A stretch of 64,000 bases of DNA, taken from positions 1 through 64,000 of the forward strand of contig NZ_JBDSQX010000114.1 in assembly GCF_039929605.1 (NCBI RefSeq). The letters run 5' to 3'. Source of the stretch: Pelomonas sp039929605. GTDB taxonomy: Bacteria > Pseudomonadota > Gammaproteobacteria > Burkholderiales > Burkholderiaceae_C. Made by a program: the position numbers and the translations under genes. Each line of letters begins with the position of its first letter. Within the stretch, counting starts at the first letter, position 1. The notes below the pieces were generated by a model. The model worked only from the letters and a program-made list of their open reading frames with translations, searched no databases and was not told where the DNA came from. Shown here piece by piece: positions 15,776 through 27,249 of the stretch.

Positions 15776-18157
15776 CTAGCGGCCGCCGAGCGCCGCGAGC
15801 TGGGCGCGGGCGCGGGCCGTGGCGCGCTCCAGCAGATAGGCCTGTTCATAGGCGCGCATGCGGTCGGCTACGCAGAGCTTTTTCAGCATCCGGGCCGTCA
15901 TCGTCACTGTCTGCTGCTGGCGGCTGCCGTGGGTGAAGATGAAGAAGCTGCGGCCCGCGCTGATGTGAGCCAGCCGCATCTTCTGCCACTCGTCACCGGT
16001 GTGCATCTGGTAGGCAAAGCCGAGCTGCATGTTGTCCATCAGCAGCGCGCCGCTGCTGGGTTCGGCCGCGCTATCGGAGGCGGGCAGGCCGTCGATGGAG
16101 ATGTCCACGGCCTGCAGCGGCGCGGCGGCCTCTGCGGCGTCGTTGCCGGACAGGTCCAGGTCCAGCTCACCGTTCCAGTCGACGCTGGACTCCTCCACCA
16201 GGCCCAGGCTCTTGGCCTCGGCCGGCGTCAGGCGCTGGCTGGCGTCCAGGTCGGCGGGCAGGGCCTCGCCGGCCATGGGCTTGGCGAGGTCGGCCTCGGC
16301 AGGTGGCGGCACGCCGAAGATCTGGTCGAGCTGCTTGATGAGCAGGTTGGTGTCGAGCGCGCTGGGCGCTTGGCCCTTCAGCGACTCGGCATGGGCCGGC
16401 AGCAGGGCGCCGAAGAAGTCCTTGCGCGGGCCGTCAGGCCAGCGGATCAGATCCAGCCCCTCGTTGAGGGTGCGCATCAGGTTGGGCAGCTCGCGCAGGA
16501 AGTCGGCGCGCGCGGCGGTGCCGGCCTTGGGCTGCACGCTCATCACCAAGCTGCGGCCCAGCGTGCGCAGGCGCAGCGCGCGCTCCGGCGCGCCTTCGCG
16601 CGAGGCCAGCACGATAGCCTGGCTCCACACGCCGGCCAGGAAGCTGCGCAGGAACTCCTGCATCGGCACCTTGGCCAGTTGCTGCCGCAACTGCAGGGCG
16701 TAGCGCTGCTGCAGGCGCAGGTCGGTCTCGCGTCGCTCGACGACGGCGGCGGCGTCGCCCGAGGCTTTCAGCGAGCTGCGGGTCTCTTCGGCGATGAAGG
16801 CTTCTAGCGTGTCCAGCTTGGCCGTGTAGACGTCCATGCGGTCGAAATCGCCCTGGGCCACGTCCTGTACGAGATCGCGCACATGGGCCAGGAAGGAGCG
16901 GCCCGGGTCGTCGCTGAAGTCGTCGAACGCACAGGCCAGGGACGCCAGGCGGTTGACGAACTGGCGCACCGGGTGGCGACGCGAGGAGAAGAAGGTCTCG
17001 TCACCCAGCGCCACGCGCAGCACCGGCAGCTGCAGGCGCGCAAGCAGGCGCGCCATCTGCGGCGGCACCTTGGGGTCGGACAGGATGTTGTCGAACAGGC
17101 TGCTGACGACGTCGATGACCATGTGGTCCAGCCGGCCCGTCGAGGCCTGGCGCAGCTCGTCGCGGTGCAGATGGATCAGGTTCGTCGGCAGGGGCATCTG
17201 GCCCCACGCGCTGGGTTCGCCGGTGAGCGTGTCCAGTCCCATACGGCTGGAATGGCCGCTGTCATAGCTGTCGTAGGCCGCCGGCGCTTGGGCGAGTCGG
17301 CGCAGCAGCTCCATCATCTGCGGGTCGACGCGGCCGATGCCGGCGCTGCTTTCGCGGCCGACGAAACCACTGCCGCGGAAACCCTGGTTCGCATAGCGTA
17401 CGGCCGGGCCAAGGCTGCCGTGGCTGGACGGGTCGTAGCCGCTTTGGGTCGGTATGCCGCCCTGACTGGAGTCGAACCGGCTTTGCTGGCTGCTGTTCCC
17501 CAGAGCGCTGTGGCGTGATGCTCCGCCGGCCGTTGCCCGCACGCGCAAGTCCTGTGGACGAAGGCCGCGCGTGCGCAGCAGCCCGCCGATGTCCGCGTAG
17601 CAACTGCGCATCTCCTGAGCCAGCGAACGGGCAAGTTCGTCGGACAGCGTTTGGCGCGTCACCGGGTCGTCGGTGATGGACTGGATGGCCTCAAGTAACG
17701 CATGCCCGACGAGCTCGGGCCTCAGTGGGTTGCGTTCGCCGACCTGGATGCCGGCAATGTAGGAGTCGGCTTCCCGCAGTTCCCACTCGCAATGCTGTCC
17801 GATGGCCAGGCCGATCCGATCAGCGGCTACCAGGATGTCGACCTGGTCGTCGTCCATCAGCGAGAGTTCTGTCCATTCCTTCTTGGGCGGCGGAGTGGGG
17901 GCGGGGCTGGCGCCGGATTGCTCGGCGGCGACCTGGCGCCGCAGGCTTTGTATGAAGCACTGCGAGAACGCGGCCTGCTGCTGACGAAACACGAATTGCG
18001 CTGCCAGCAAGGCATCGCGCCGCCTGTTACTGCCGGCCGAAAGAGCGGACAAGCCCAGGCCTTCCGCACAGCGCTCCGCCGCCTGCTCGCCGGCGAGGCG
18101 GATGCGGGTCAGGGAAGCTTCAAGGTGCGGATTAAGGCGTATCTCGGGCGCGTTCAT
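15776..18157 (-). CDS. DUF1631-family protein
   Basis: A 793-residue cytoplasmic protein of a family restricted mainly to beta- and gammaproteobacteria and without a known function. The recognisable core includes WTELSLMDDDQVDILVAADR near residue 100 and long helical stretches around residues 330-620. A low-complexity Ser/Gly/Gln-rich linker lies at about 225-290. The C-terminal 110 residues (from about MDNMQLGFAYQM) form a compact domain that contains HGSRQQQTVTMTARMLKKL and may be PilZ-like. ATG 18157 is chosen over upstream GTG and TTG codons. Confidence 0.75.
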   Translation of the reverse strand: MNAPEIRLNPHLEASLTRIRLAGEQAAERCAEGLGLSALSAGSNRRRDALLAAQFVFRQQQAAFSQCFIQSLRRQVAAEQSGASPAPTPPPKKEWTELSLMDDDQVDILVAADRIGLAIGQHCEWELREADSYIAGIQVGERNPLRPELVGHALLEAIQSITDDPVTRQTLSDELARSLAQEMRSCYADIGGLLRTRGLRPQDLRVRATAGGASRHSALGNSSQQSRFDSSQGGIPTQSGYDPSSHGSLGPAVRYANQGFRGSGFVGRESSAGIGRVDPQMMELLRRLAQAPAAYDSYDSGHSSRMGLDTLTGEPSAWGQMPLPTNLIHLHRDELRQASTGRLDHMVIDVVSSLFDNILSDPKVPPQMARLLARLQLPVLRVALGDETFFSSRRHPVRQFVNRLASLACAFDDFSDDPGRSFLAHVRDLVQDVAQGDFDRMDVYTAKLDTLEAFIAEETRSSLKASGDAAAVVERRETDLRLQQRYALQLRQQLAKVPMQEFLRSFLAGVWSQAIVLASREGAPERALRLRTLGRSLVMSVQPKAGTAARADFLRELPNLMRTLNEGLDLIRWPDGPRKDFFGALLPAHAESLKGQAPSALDTNLLIKQLDQIFGVPPPAEADLAKPMAGEALPADLDASQRLTPAEAKSLGLVEESSVDWNGELDLDLSGNDAAEAAAPLQAVDISIDGLPASDSAAEPSSGALLMDNMQLGFAYQMHTGDEWQKMRLAHISAGRSFFIFTHGSRQQQTVTMTARMLKKLCVADRMRAYEQAYLLERATARARAQLAALGGR

Positions 18158-18235
18158 CACAAATTGGCACAAGTGCGTCGAAAGTATCGCGCCTGCAACA
18201 AGCTGGGGTTTTCAGCAAGTCGCCAATTCCGTGGC

Positions 18236-18268
18236 AAAAAAAAGCCCGGTAACCTTTACTTACCGGGC
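18236..18268 (-). terminator. Rho-independent terminator of mscL
   Basis: A perfect stem GCCCGGTAA / TTACCGGGC (18244-18252 with 18260-18268) with a seven-base loop. On the minus strand it is followed by eight T residues (18243-18236). It lies 18 bases past the mscL stop. Confidence 0.92.
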
Positions 18269-18285
18269 GCGGCGTCTGAAAACGA

Positions 18286-18705
18286 CTACCGCTTCAGCGA
18301 ATCGCGGATCTCGCGCAGCAGCTGGATGTCTTCAGGCGTTGCTGCGGGCTCGGCGGGCGCCGCTGCCGGATCATCGCGCTTGAGGCGGTTGATCTGCTTG
18401 ATCATCAGGAAGATGACGAAGGCCAGGATCATGAAATTCAGCGACACGGTGATGAAGCTGCCGTAGGCCAGCACGGCGCCTTCCTTCTTCGCGTCGGCCA
18501 GCGTCGTGGCCGTCTGCCCGGCCAGCGGGATGAAGTAGTTGCTGAAATCAAGGCCGCCAAAGATCTTGCTGATGACCGGCATGATGACGTCGCCGACCAG
18601 GGAATCGACGATCTTGCCGAAGGCGCCACCAATGATGACACCGACCGCCAGGTCGATGACGTTGCCTTTGACGGCGAACTCCCTGAATTCGGAGATGAAA
18701 CTCAT
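18286..18705 (-). CDS. mscL: Large-conductance mechanosensitive channel
   Basis: A 139-residue inner-membrane channel that opens under membrane tension and protects against osmotic downshock. It has the N-terminal SFISEFREFAVKGNVIDLAV, the pore helix AVGVIIGGAFGKIVDSLVGD, a periplasmic loop, the second helix ITVSLNFMILAFVIFLMIK and a short charged C-terminal helix. The ATG at 18705 has an AGGAG site. A strong terminator follows. Confidence 0.95.
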   Translation of the reverse strand: MSFISEFREFAVKGNVIDLAVGVIIGGAFGKIVDSLVGDVIMPVISKIFGGLDFSNYFIPLAGQTATTLADAKKEGAVLAYGSFITVSLNFMILAFVIFLMIKQINRLKRDDPAAAPAEPAATPEDIQLLREIRDSLKR

Positions 18706-18834
18706 GCGGTGGCTCCTGCCGAAGGCGTTGTGAAAAGCAGCCGTCATTGTTGACGCCAAGCTGGCGCTCTCTGAAGGCGGGTAAACCTGCGCTCGCCCGA
18801 CGCGGGCCCGGCTGGAGCCTTTGGAAGCGTCCGC

Positions 18835-18840
18835 TAGAAT
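18835..18840 (+). promoter_or_regulatory. Likely -10 box for petABC
   Basis: TAGAAT lies 41 bases before petA, with an AGAGGA ribosome binding site at 18871-18876. No convincing -35 box is seen. Confidence 0.45.
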
Positions 18841-18881
18841 CCTGGGCTGCCCCTGATCAGAAGTCTCCTTAGAGGACCCTC

Positions 18882-19478
18882 ATGAGTGACCAGCAAGTGG
18901 ACCAAGGCAAACGCACCTGGTTGATTGCAACCGGTTGTGCCGGCGCCGTGGGCGGCGTCGCGACTGCCGTGCCCTTTGTCAGCACTTTTGCGCCAAGTGA
19001 ACGCGCCAAAGCCGCCGGCGCCCCGGTCGAAGTGGATATTTCCGCCATCAAGCCGGGTGAAAAACTCACCGTGGAATGGCGTGGCAAGCCGGTCTGGATC
19101 GTGCGTCGCACGCCCGAGCAACTGGAGTCCCTCAAGAAGAACGACTCTCAGCTGGCCGATCCCAACTCTGATCGCAAGGCTTTCCCCATTCCCGAGTACG
19201 CGAAGAACGAGAACCGCTCGCTCAAGCCGGAGTACCTGGTCGTCGTGGGCATCTGCTCGCACCTGGGCTGCTCGCCGAGCGACAAGTTCACGACTGGCGC
19301 GCAGCCTTCGCTGCCGGACGACTGGAATGGCGGCTTTCTGTGCCCCTGCCACGGCTCGACCTTCGACATGGCCGGCCGCGTCTTCAAGAACAAGCCCGCG
19401 CCCGACAACCTCGAGGTGCCTCCGTACAAGTTCCTCACCGACAGCCGTCTGCTGATCGGTGACGACAGCAAGGCCTAA
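18882..19478 (+). CDS. petA: Ubiquinol-cytochrome c reductase, Rieske iron-sulfur subunit
   Basis: A 198-residue Rieske protein of the cytochrome bc1 complex, held in the inner membrane by an N-terminal helix. The 2Fe-2S ligands are in CSHLGCSPSD and CPCHGSTFDMAG. The N-terminus KRTWLIATGCAGAVGGVATA resembles a twin-arginine type anchor with KR in place of RR. First gene of petABC; petB follows after 19 bases. Confidence 0.95.
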   Translation: MSDQQVDQGKRTWLIATGCAGAVGGVATAVPFVSTFAPSERAKAAGAPVEVDISAIKPGEKLTVEWRGKPVWIVRRTPEQLESLKKNDSQLADPNSDRKAFPIPEYAKNENRSLKPEYLVVVGICSHLGCSPSDKFTTGAQPSLPDDWNGGFLCPCHGSTFDMAGRVFKNKPAPDNLEVPPYKFLTDSRLLIGDDSKA

Positions 19479-19497
19479 CGAGAAAACGGGACGAGAC

Positions 19498-20904
19498 ATG
19501 GCTGAATTCAAGGATGCTCCCGCAGGCGCCTCGGTAGGTGTGAAGACCATGACCTGGCTGGAGAACCGGTTCCCGACCGCGTTCGACGCCTACAAGGTCC
19601 ACATGTCGGAGTACTACGCGCCGAAGAACTTCAACTGGTGGTACATCTTCGGCTCGCTGGCACTGCTGGTGCTGGTGATCCAGATCGTCACCGGCATCTT
19701 CCTGGTGATGCACTACAAGCCGGACGCGGGCCTCGCCTTCGCGTCGGTCGAGTACATCATGCGCGACGTGCCCTGGGGCTGGCTGATCCGCTACATGCAC
19801 AGCACCGGCGCCTCGGCCTTCTTCGTGGTCGTCTACCTGCACATGTTCCGTGGCCTGATCTACGGCAGCTACCGCAAGCCGCGTGAGCTGGTCTGGATCT
19901 TCGGCTGCGCGATCTTCCTGTGCCTGATGGCCGAAGCCTTCATGGGCTATCTGCTGCCCTGGGGCCAGATGTCGTACTGGGGCGCCCAGGTCATCGTGAA
20001 CCTGTTCGCCGCCGTGCCCTTCGTCGGCCCGGACCTGGCGCTGATGATCCGCGGCGACTACGTCGTCGGCGACGCGACGCTGAATCGCTTCTTCAGCTTC
20101 CACGTCATTGCCGTGCCGCTGGTGTTGCTCGGCCTGGTGGTGGCCCACTTGCTAGCCCTGCACGATGTCGGCTCGAACAACCCTGACGGCGTCGAGATCA
20201 AGAAGGGTCCCAAGGACGCGAGCGGCAAGCCGCTGGATGGCATCCCCTTCCACCCGTTCTACACGGTGCACGACCTCTACGGTGTCTGCCTGTTCCTGAT
20301 GGCCTTCACCGCCGTCATCTTCTTCGCGCCGGAAATGGGTGGGTACTTTCTTGAGTACAACAACTTCATCCCCGCCGACCCGCTGAAGACGCCTGCGCAC
20401 ATCGCCCCGGTCTGGTACTTCACGCCTTACTACTCGATGCTGCGTGCGACGACCGACACCATGGTCAACGTGCTGTGCGTGCTCATCGGTGTGGCAGCGC
20501 TCGTGAGCTTCCTGAAGGGCAAGTTCGGCGGCATCGTCAAGGTCGCGCTGCTGGTCGCAGCTGTCGTGGCGATCTTCCTGCTCAAGGTCTTCGACGCGAA
20601 GTTCTGGGGCGTGGTTGTCATGGGTGGTGCGGTCATCATCCTGTTCTTCCTGCCCTGGCTGGATCACAGCCCGGTCAAATCGATCCGCTACCGCCCCGAC
20701 TGGCACAAGTACCTGTACGGCGTGTTCGTGGTGTTCTTCGTCTGGCTGGGCTACCTGGGCATCCAGCCGCCGAGCGACATCGGCACCCTGGTGGCGCAGA
20801 TCGGCACCTTGTTCTACTTCGGCTTCTTCCTGCTGATGCCGTGGTGGAGCCGCCTGGGTACGCCCAAGCCCGTGCCCGACCGTGTGACCTTCCACGCCCA
20901 CTGA
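19498..20904 (+). CDS. petB: Cytochrome b of the bc1 complex
   Basis: A 468-residue membrane protein that carries two b hemes and the quinol oxidation and reduction sites. Heme ligand regions are visible as IRYMHSTGASAFFVVVYLHM and RFFSFHVIAVPLVLLGLVVAHL, and the Qo-site PEWY-type motif appears here as PVWYFTPYYSML. The length is that of full-length betaproteobacterial cytochrome b, with extra C-terminal helices. ATG 19498 follows an AAACGGGACGAG stretch. Confidence 0.95.
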   Translation: MAEFKDAPAGASVGVKTMTWLENRFPTAFDAYKVHMSEYYAPKNFNWWYIFGSLALLVLVIQIVTGIFLVMHYKPDAGLAFASVEYIMRDVPWGWLIRYMHSTGASAFFVVVYLHMFRGLIYGSYRKPRELVWIFGCAIFLCLMAEAFMGYLLPWGQMSYWGAQVIVNLFAAVPFVGPDLALMIRGDYVVGDATLNRFFSFHVIAVPLVLLGLVVAHLLALHDVGSNNPDGVEIKKGPKDASGKPLDGIPFHPFYTVHDLYGVCLFLMAFTAVIFFAPEMGGYFLEYNNFIPADPLKTPAHIAPVWYFTPYYSMLRATTDTMVNVLCVLIGVAALVSFLKGKFGGIVKVALLVAAVVAIFLLKVFDAKFWGVVVMGGAVIILFFLPWLDHSPVKSIRYRPDWHKYLYGVFVVFFVWLGYLGIQPPSDIGTLVAQIGTLFYFGFFLLMPWWSRLGTPKPVPDRVTFHAH

Positions 20905-20924
20905 GCTGCGGAGCAAGAACACCA

Positions 20925-21695
20925 ATGAAAAAGCTGATCGCTCTCCTGCTGGCCACGCTGGGCCTGGTCGGTGCCACCCAAGCCAACACTGGCGGCATCG
21001 AATGGGACAAGTTCCCCAAAGAGAAGATGTCGGACATGGCGGCGCTGCAGCACGGCGCCAAACTGTTCGTCAACTACTGCCTGAACTGCCACTCGGCCGC
21101 CTACATGCGCTACAACCGCATGCGCGATATCGGCCTGAGCGAAACCGAGATCAAGAACAACCTGCTGTTCGCGGCCGACAAGGTCGGCGAGACCATGAAG
21201 GTCAGCCTCGACGCGAAGGACGCCAAGGCGTTTTTCGGCGCCAACCCGCCCGACCTGACCGTCATCGCCCGCTCGCGGGCCGACGGCGCCAAGGGCTCGG
21301 GGGCCGACTACCTCTACACCTACATGCGGAACTTCTACCGCGACGACACCAAAGCCACGGGCTGGAACAACCTGGCCTTCCCGAGCGTCGCAATGCCGCA
21401 TGTGCTGTGGGAACTTCAGGGCCAGCGCACCGCCAAGTTCGAAGAGGTCGCCGACCCGCATGACCACGCCAAGAAGACCCACGTCTTCGCCGGTTATGAG
21501 CAGCTCACGCCCGGCACTCTGAACGAGCGCCAGTACGACGAAGCCGTGGCCGACCTGGTGGCCTACCTTCAGTGGATGGGCGAGCCGGCACAGGCGCAGC
21601 GCTTCCAGCTCGGCGTCATCGTGTTGATCTTCCTCGTCTTCCTGACCATCTTTGCCTGGCGCCTGAACGCCTCGTACTGGAAGGACGTGAAGTAA
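20925..21695 (+). CDS. petC: Cytochrome c1 of the bc1 complex
   Basis: A 256-residue c-type cytochrome with a cleavable signal peptide (LIALLLATLGLVGATQA), heme attachment motif NYCLNCHS, the distal Met region around AFPSVAMPHVL and a C-terminal membrane anchor (LGVIVLIFLVFLTIFAWRL). Last gene of petABC; a terminator follows. Confidence 0.95.
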   Translation: MKKLIALLLATLGLVGATQANTGGIEWDKFPKEKMSDMAALQHGAKLFVNYCLNCHSAAYMRYNRMRDIGLSETEIKNNLLFAADKVGETMKVSLDAKDAKAFFGANPPDLTVIARSRADGAKGSGADYLYTYMRNFYRDDTKATGWNNLAFPSVAMPHVLWELQGQRTAKFEEVADPHDHAKKTHVFAGYEQLTPGTLNERQYDEAVADLVAYLQWMGEPAQAQRFQLGVIVLIFLVFLTIFAWRLNASYWKDVK

Positions 21696-21735
21696 CAGCC
21701 AAGTCCCGGTGCCGCCTCACGGCGGTGCCGAACCA

Positions 21736-21776
21736 CGCAGTGGGGCGCGCTTCGGCCACCCACTGCGTTTGCTTTT
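21736..21776 (+). terminator. Rho-independent terminator of petABC
   Basis: Stem CGCAGTGGG / CCCACTGCG (21736-21744 with 21759-21767) with a 14-base GC-rich loop, followed by TTTGCTTTT. It lies 41 bases past the petC stop. Confidence 0.85.
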
Positions 21777-21834
21777 CAGCGCGGCCTTTGCCGTTGCGCC
21801 TTTTTGATTGACTGACCCCTCGGGAGCCCAAGCC

Positions 21835-22452
21835 ATGATGGTCCTTTACTCCGGCACCACCGACCCCTACTCGCATCGCTGCCGCTTCGTGCTGTTCGAG
21901 AAAGGCATGGACTTCGAAATCCGTGACGTTGACCTGTTCGCGAAGCCTGAAGACATCGCCCTGATGAACCCGTACAACGAGGTGCCCATCCTCGTCGAGC
22001 GCGATCTCATCCTGTACGAATCGCACATCATCAACGAGTACATCGACGAGCGCTTCCCGCACCCGCAGCTGATGCCCGGCGACCCGGTGGCCCGCGCCCG
22101 CGTGCGCCTGTTCCTGCTGAACTTCGAGAAGGAACTGTTCGCTCACGTGAACGTCCTCGAAGGCCGCGGCACGACGACCAAGGCGACCGACAAGCAGCTC
22201 GAAAAGGCCCGTTCGCAGATCCGCGACCGCCTGACCCAGCTCGCGCCGATCTTCCTGAAGAACAAGTACATGCTGGGCGACGACTTCTCGATGCTCGACG
22301 TGGCCATCGCGCCGCTGCTGTGGCGCCTGGACTACTACGGCATCGACATGTCGAAGAACGCGCTGCCGCTGCTGAAGTACGCCGAGCGCATCTTCAGCCG
22401 CCCGGCCTACATCGAGGCGCTGACGCCCTCGGAAAAGGTCATGCGCCGCTGA
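21835..22452 (+). CDS. sspA: Stringent starvation protein A
   Basis: A 205-residue RNA-polymerase-associated regulator with a glutathione-S-transferase fold. It begins with the family-typical MMVLYSGTTDPYSHRCRFVL and keeps NPYNEVPILVERDLILYESH and a C-terminal helical domain. I take ATG 21835; an in-frame start at 21808 would add nine residues without similarity. It is followed by sspB, as in most beta- and gammaproteobacteria, with a repeat element between. Confidence 0.93.
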   Translation: MMVLYSGTTDPYSHRCRFVLFEKGMDFEIRDVDLFAKPEDIALMNPYNEVPILVERDLILYESHIINEYIDERFPHPQLMPGDPVARARVRLFLLNFEKELFAHVNVLEGRGTTTKATDKQLEKARSQIRDRLTQLAPIFLKNKYMLGDDFSMLDVAIAPLLWRLDYYGIDMSKNALPLLKYAERIFSRPAYIEALTPSEKVMRR

Positions 22453-22455
22453 TCC

Positions 22456-22545
22456 ACCCGCCCCCGAAGCGCGTTGCGCTTCCCCCTCAAGGGGGCGCCG
22501 CCAGTGGCCCGGCAAAGCCGGTTCCACGGCGGCCGCTGGGTTTCT
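22456..22545. repeat. Interspersed palindromic (REP-like) element between sspA and sspB
   Basis: The gap starts with CCCGAAGCGCGTTGCGCTTC, followed by CCCCCTCAAGGGGG, then GCCGCCAGTGG-CCCGGC-AAA-GCCGG-TTCCACGGCGGC, a long imperfect hairpin. It shares layout with the tatB-tatC element. Such elements are recurrent in Comamonadaceae and relatives. It is not coding. Confidence 0.65.
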
Positions 22546-22580
22546 AGTCGTACCGCGCCACAGCTGGGTTGTTGATCAAG

Positions 22581-23099
22581 ATGGATAAATCGCAAGGGGT
22601 CGAAGGCGGCGCGGGCAATGGCACGTCCACCCGCCCCTACCTGATCCGCGCTTTGCATGACTGGTGCACGGACAACGGCTTCACGCCCTACGTGGCGGTC
22701 CATGTCGACCGCTCCGTGCAGGTGCCGATGGAGTACGTGTCCAACAACGAGATCGTGCTGAACGTCGGCTTCGATGCGACCAGCGGGCTGGACCTCGGCA
22801 ACGAGTTCATCCAGTTCAAGGCCCGCTTCGGCGGCGTTGCGCGCGAGATCGTCGTGCCGGTGGACCATGTCGTGGCCATCTACGCTCGCGAGAACGGCCA
22901 GGGCATGGCCTTTCCGGCGCCCGACGCTGCGGCTGAAGGTGCGCCGACGCCGGCCGCAGTTGTGCCCACGCCCGAGCCGCGCCGGACCGGCCTGCGCCTG
23001 GCCAGCGATGCCGGAGACGAGGCGGGTGAAGGTGACGACACACCGTCGCCGGACGCGCCGGGCAGTGGCCCGCGCCCTACGCTCAAGCGTGTGAAGTGA
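22581..23099 (+). CDS. sspB: ClpXP protease specificity-enhancing factor
   Basis: A 172-residue adaptor that delivers ssrA-tagged proteins to ClpXP. The folded N-terminal domain (STRPYLIRALHDWCTDNGFT, YVSNNEIVLNVG, FKARFGGVAREIVVPVDHVV) is followed by a long Ala/Pro-rich linker and a short basic C-terminal tail (RPTLKRVK) of the type that docks on ClpX. I start at ATG 22581; TTG codons lie just upstream. Confidence 0.93.
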   Translation: MDKSQGVEGGAGNGTSTRPYLIRALHDWCTDNGFTPYVAVHVDRSVQVPMEYVSNNEIVLNVGFDATSGLDLGNEFIQFKARFGGVAREIVVPVDHVVAIYARENGQGMAFPAPDAAAEGAPTPAAVVPTPEPRRTGLRLASDAGDEAGEGDDTPSPDAPGSGPRPTLKRVK

Positions 23100-23116
23100 A
23101 GCGGCAGGCAAGCGTC

Positions 23117-23122
23117 TAGAAT
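23117..23122 (+). promoter_or_regulatory. Likely -10 box for tRNA-Thr
   Basis: TAGAAT ends 15 bases before the first base of the mature tRNA, at a suitable distance for a tRNA promoter. Confidence 0.5.
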
Positions 23123-23137
23123 GCGCTCCTGTTTTTC

Positions 23138-23213
23138 GCCGGCTTAGCTCAGTTGGTAGAGCAACCGCCTTGTAAGCGGTAGGTCATCAGTTCGAATCCG
23201 ATAGCCGGCACCA
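23138..23213 (+). tRNA. tRNA-Thr (anticodon TGT)
   Basis: A 76-base tRNA with encoded CCA. The acceptor stem pairs GCCGGCT with AGCCGGC. The D-arm is GCTCAGTTGGTAGAGC. The anticodon stem ACCGC/GCGGT holds the loop CTTGTAA with anticodon TGT at 23171-23173. The T-arm carries GTTCGAATC. It is followed at once by a terminator. Confidence 0.97.
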
Positions 23214-23218
23214 ATGCG

Positions 23219-23247
23219 AAACCCACTGCTCTTGCAGTGGGTTTTTC
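23219..23247 (+). terminator. Rho-independent terminator of tRNA-Thr
   Basis: Stem AACCCACTGC / GCAGTGGGTT with a four-base TCTT loop and a run of five T residues, six bases after the tRNA. Its end touches the stop codon of the convergent dciA-like gene. Confidence 0.9.
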
Positions 23248-23585
23248 TATTTCTGCGCCAGCTTGACGCGGATGCGCCCGGGCAGGCCGGCTTGGGCCAG
23301 CAGCGCTTCCAGCCGCGGCAGCAGGTGGCGCAGCTTGGCCGCGACCGCTGCGTTGGCGACGAGCAGGCTCCAGCCCTCTTCGTCCAGCGGCCCGGGCTGG
23401 ATGCTGGCCAGCAGGTTGCCGGGCAGGGCGGGGGTGATAACGCGCAGCCGGCGCCGCGACGCCTCCAGGCGTTCGCTCAGACGCATCAGCCCTTCGTGTG
23501 CACGCAGGGCCTGCGCCACCGGCATGGGCTCGGGCACGCTCACACGCTGGCCTTTGGGGGCGAGATAGCGTGGCGTGGATGACAT
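23247..23585 (-). CDS. DciA-like protein (DUF721)
   Basis: A 112-residue protein of the DUF721 family. The family includes DciA, the ancestral loader of the replicative helicase in bacteria lacking DnaC. The core GWSLLVANAAVAAKLRHLLP and the following RLEALLAQAGLPGRIRVKLA match the family domain. I start at ATG 23585 (MSSTPRYLAP). Its position divergent from and next to secA agrees with many proteobacteria. The helicase-loading role is inferred from the family. Confidence 0.78.
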   Translation of the reverse strand: MSSTPRYLAPKGQRVSVPEPMPVAQALRAHEGLMRLSERLEASRRRLRVITPALPGNLLASIQPGPLDEEGWSLLVANAAVAAKLRHLLPRLEALLAQAGLPGRIRVKLAQK

Positions 23586-23758
23586 CGGCGCAGTGTAGTC
23601 AGCCGCATCCGGCGTGGCATCGGTGCCCGAGGGCGCGCTGCTAAACTGCGCCGTTTTGCGCGGCCAGGCAAGTCCGACTTGCATTGCGTCGCCGTGCCCC
23701 CAGATTCGCGCGTCTTGCCAGCCTTGCCGGCACCCGACCAGCCCTCATCCTTCGCAGC

Positions 23759-26503
<2,745 letters not shown>

Positions 26504-26524
26504 TTTCTCAGGTCTGAACTCCTG

Positions 26525-26550
26525 ACGGGCCGGCTCAGCCGGCCCGTTTT
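26525..26550 (+). terminator. Rho-independent terminator of secA
   Basis: Perfect 11-bp stem ACGGGCCGGCT / AGCCGGCCCGT with a single-base loop position, followed by TTTT. It begins 21 bases past the secA stop. The following 177 bases up to the PEP-CTERM gene hold no gene I can support. Confidence 0.9.
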
Positions 26551-26727
26551 CATTGGGTCGGCGGGCTGTCTGGCCCCACCCATCTGGGGGGAAATACGTG
26601 CGTTTGAGCACAAACCATGGCGCTCGCCACACGCATGAGGGGTGCTCGAGTCGAGGCCATCCCCCTAGAGTGCAGTCCAACAGAGCCCCAACGGGGTTTA
26701 CCCGATAGAAGTTTCAGAAAGTTCGTC

Positions 26728-27222
26728 ATGAAAGCCCTGCTCACCGCTGTCGCAGCCGTCGTCTTCGCCACCAGCGCCGCTGCCGGTACCGTCAATCTCA
26801 GCAACTACGGCCACCAGGATCTGACGGGCTTTGGCACTGATTTCGACGATGTCTACGCACTGAACCTCAGCAGCAACACCTGGGTCAGCGGTCTGCTGAC
26901 GACCGGCGCCCAACTCGGCGGCCTGCCCGGCATCGACATCCAGTCGGTCACGCTGCGCCGCCTCGGCGCCGGCCTGGACTGGACGGAGATCCTGGCCATC
27001 AACTGGGATGTTGCCGACGGCGGCATCGAAAAGTGGGCCCTGACCCCCGTGCAACTGGCCGCTGGCCAGTGGCAGCTTGAAGTTAAGGGCGTCAGCTACG
27101 CCGACAAGACCGGCAATGGCTACAGCGCCAGCGTCGAACTGCCTGAGCCCGCCAGCGTTGCCCTGGCTGCCCTGGCCCTGGCCGGTGCCGGCCTGGCCAG
27201 CGCCCGCCGCCGCAAGGCCTGA
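26728..27222 (+). CDS. PEP-CTERM sorting domain protein, unknown function
   Basis: A 164-residue exported protein. The signal peptide is MKALLTAVAAVVFATSAAAG. The C-terminus LPEPASVALAALALAGAGL followed by ASARRRKA is a PEP-CTERM signal: Pro-Glu-Pro, a hydrophobic stretch and a basic end. It is recognised by exosortase-type enzymes, which are not in this window. The central part is beta-rich with no known domain. A second PEP-CTERM gene follows after 27 bases, so they may be co-transcribed. Start at ATG 26728. Confidence 0.82.
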   Translation: MKALLTAVAAVVFATSAAAGTVNLSNYGHQDLTGFGTDFDDVYALNLSSNTWVSGLLTTGAQLGGLPGIDIQSVTLRRLGAGLDWTEILAINWDVADGGIEKWALTPVQLAAGQWQLEVKGVSYADKTGNGYSASVELPEPASVALAALALAGAGLASARRRKA

Positions 27223-27249
27223 GCCCCACACGGAAACCGGATGATTCCC

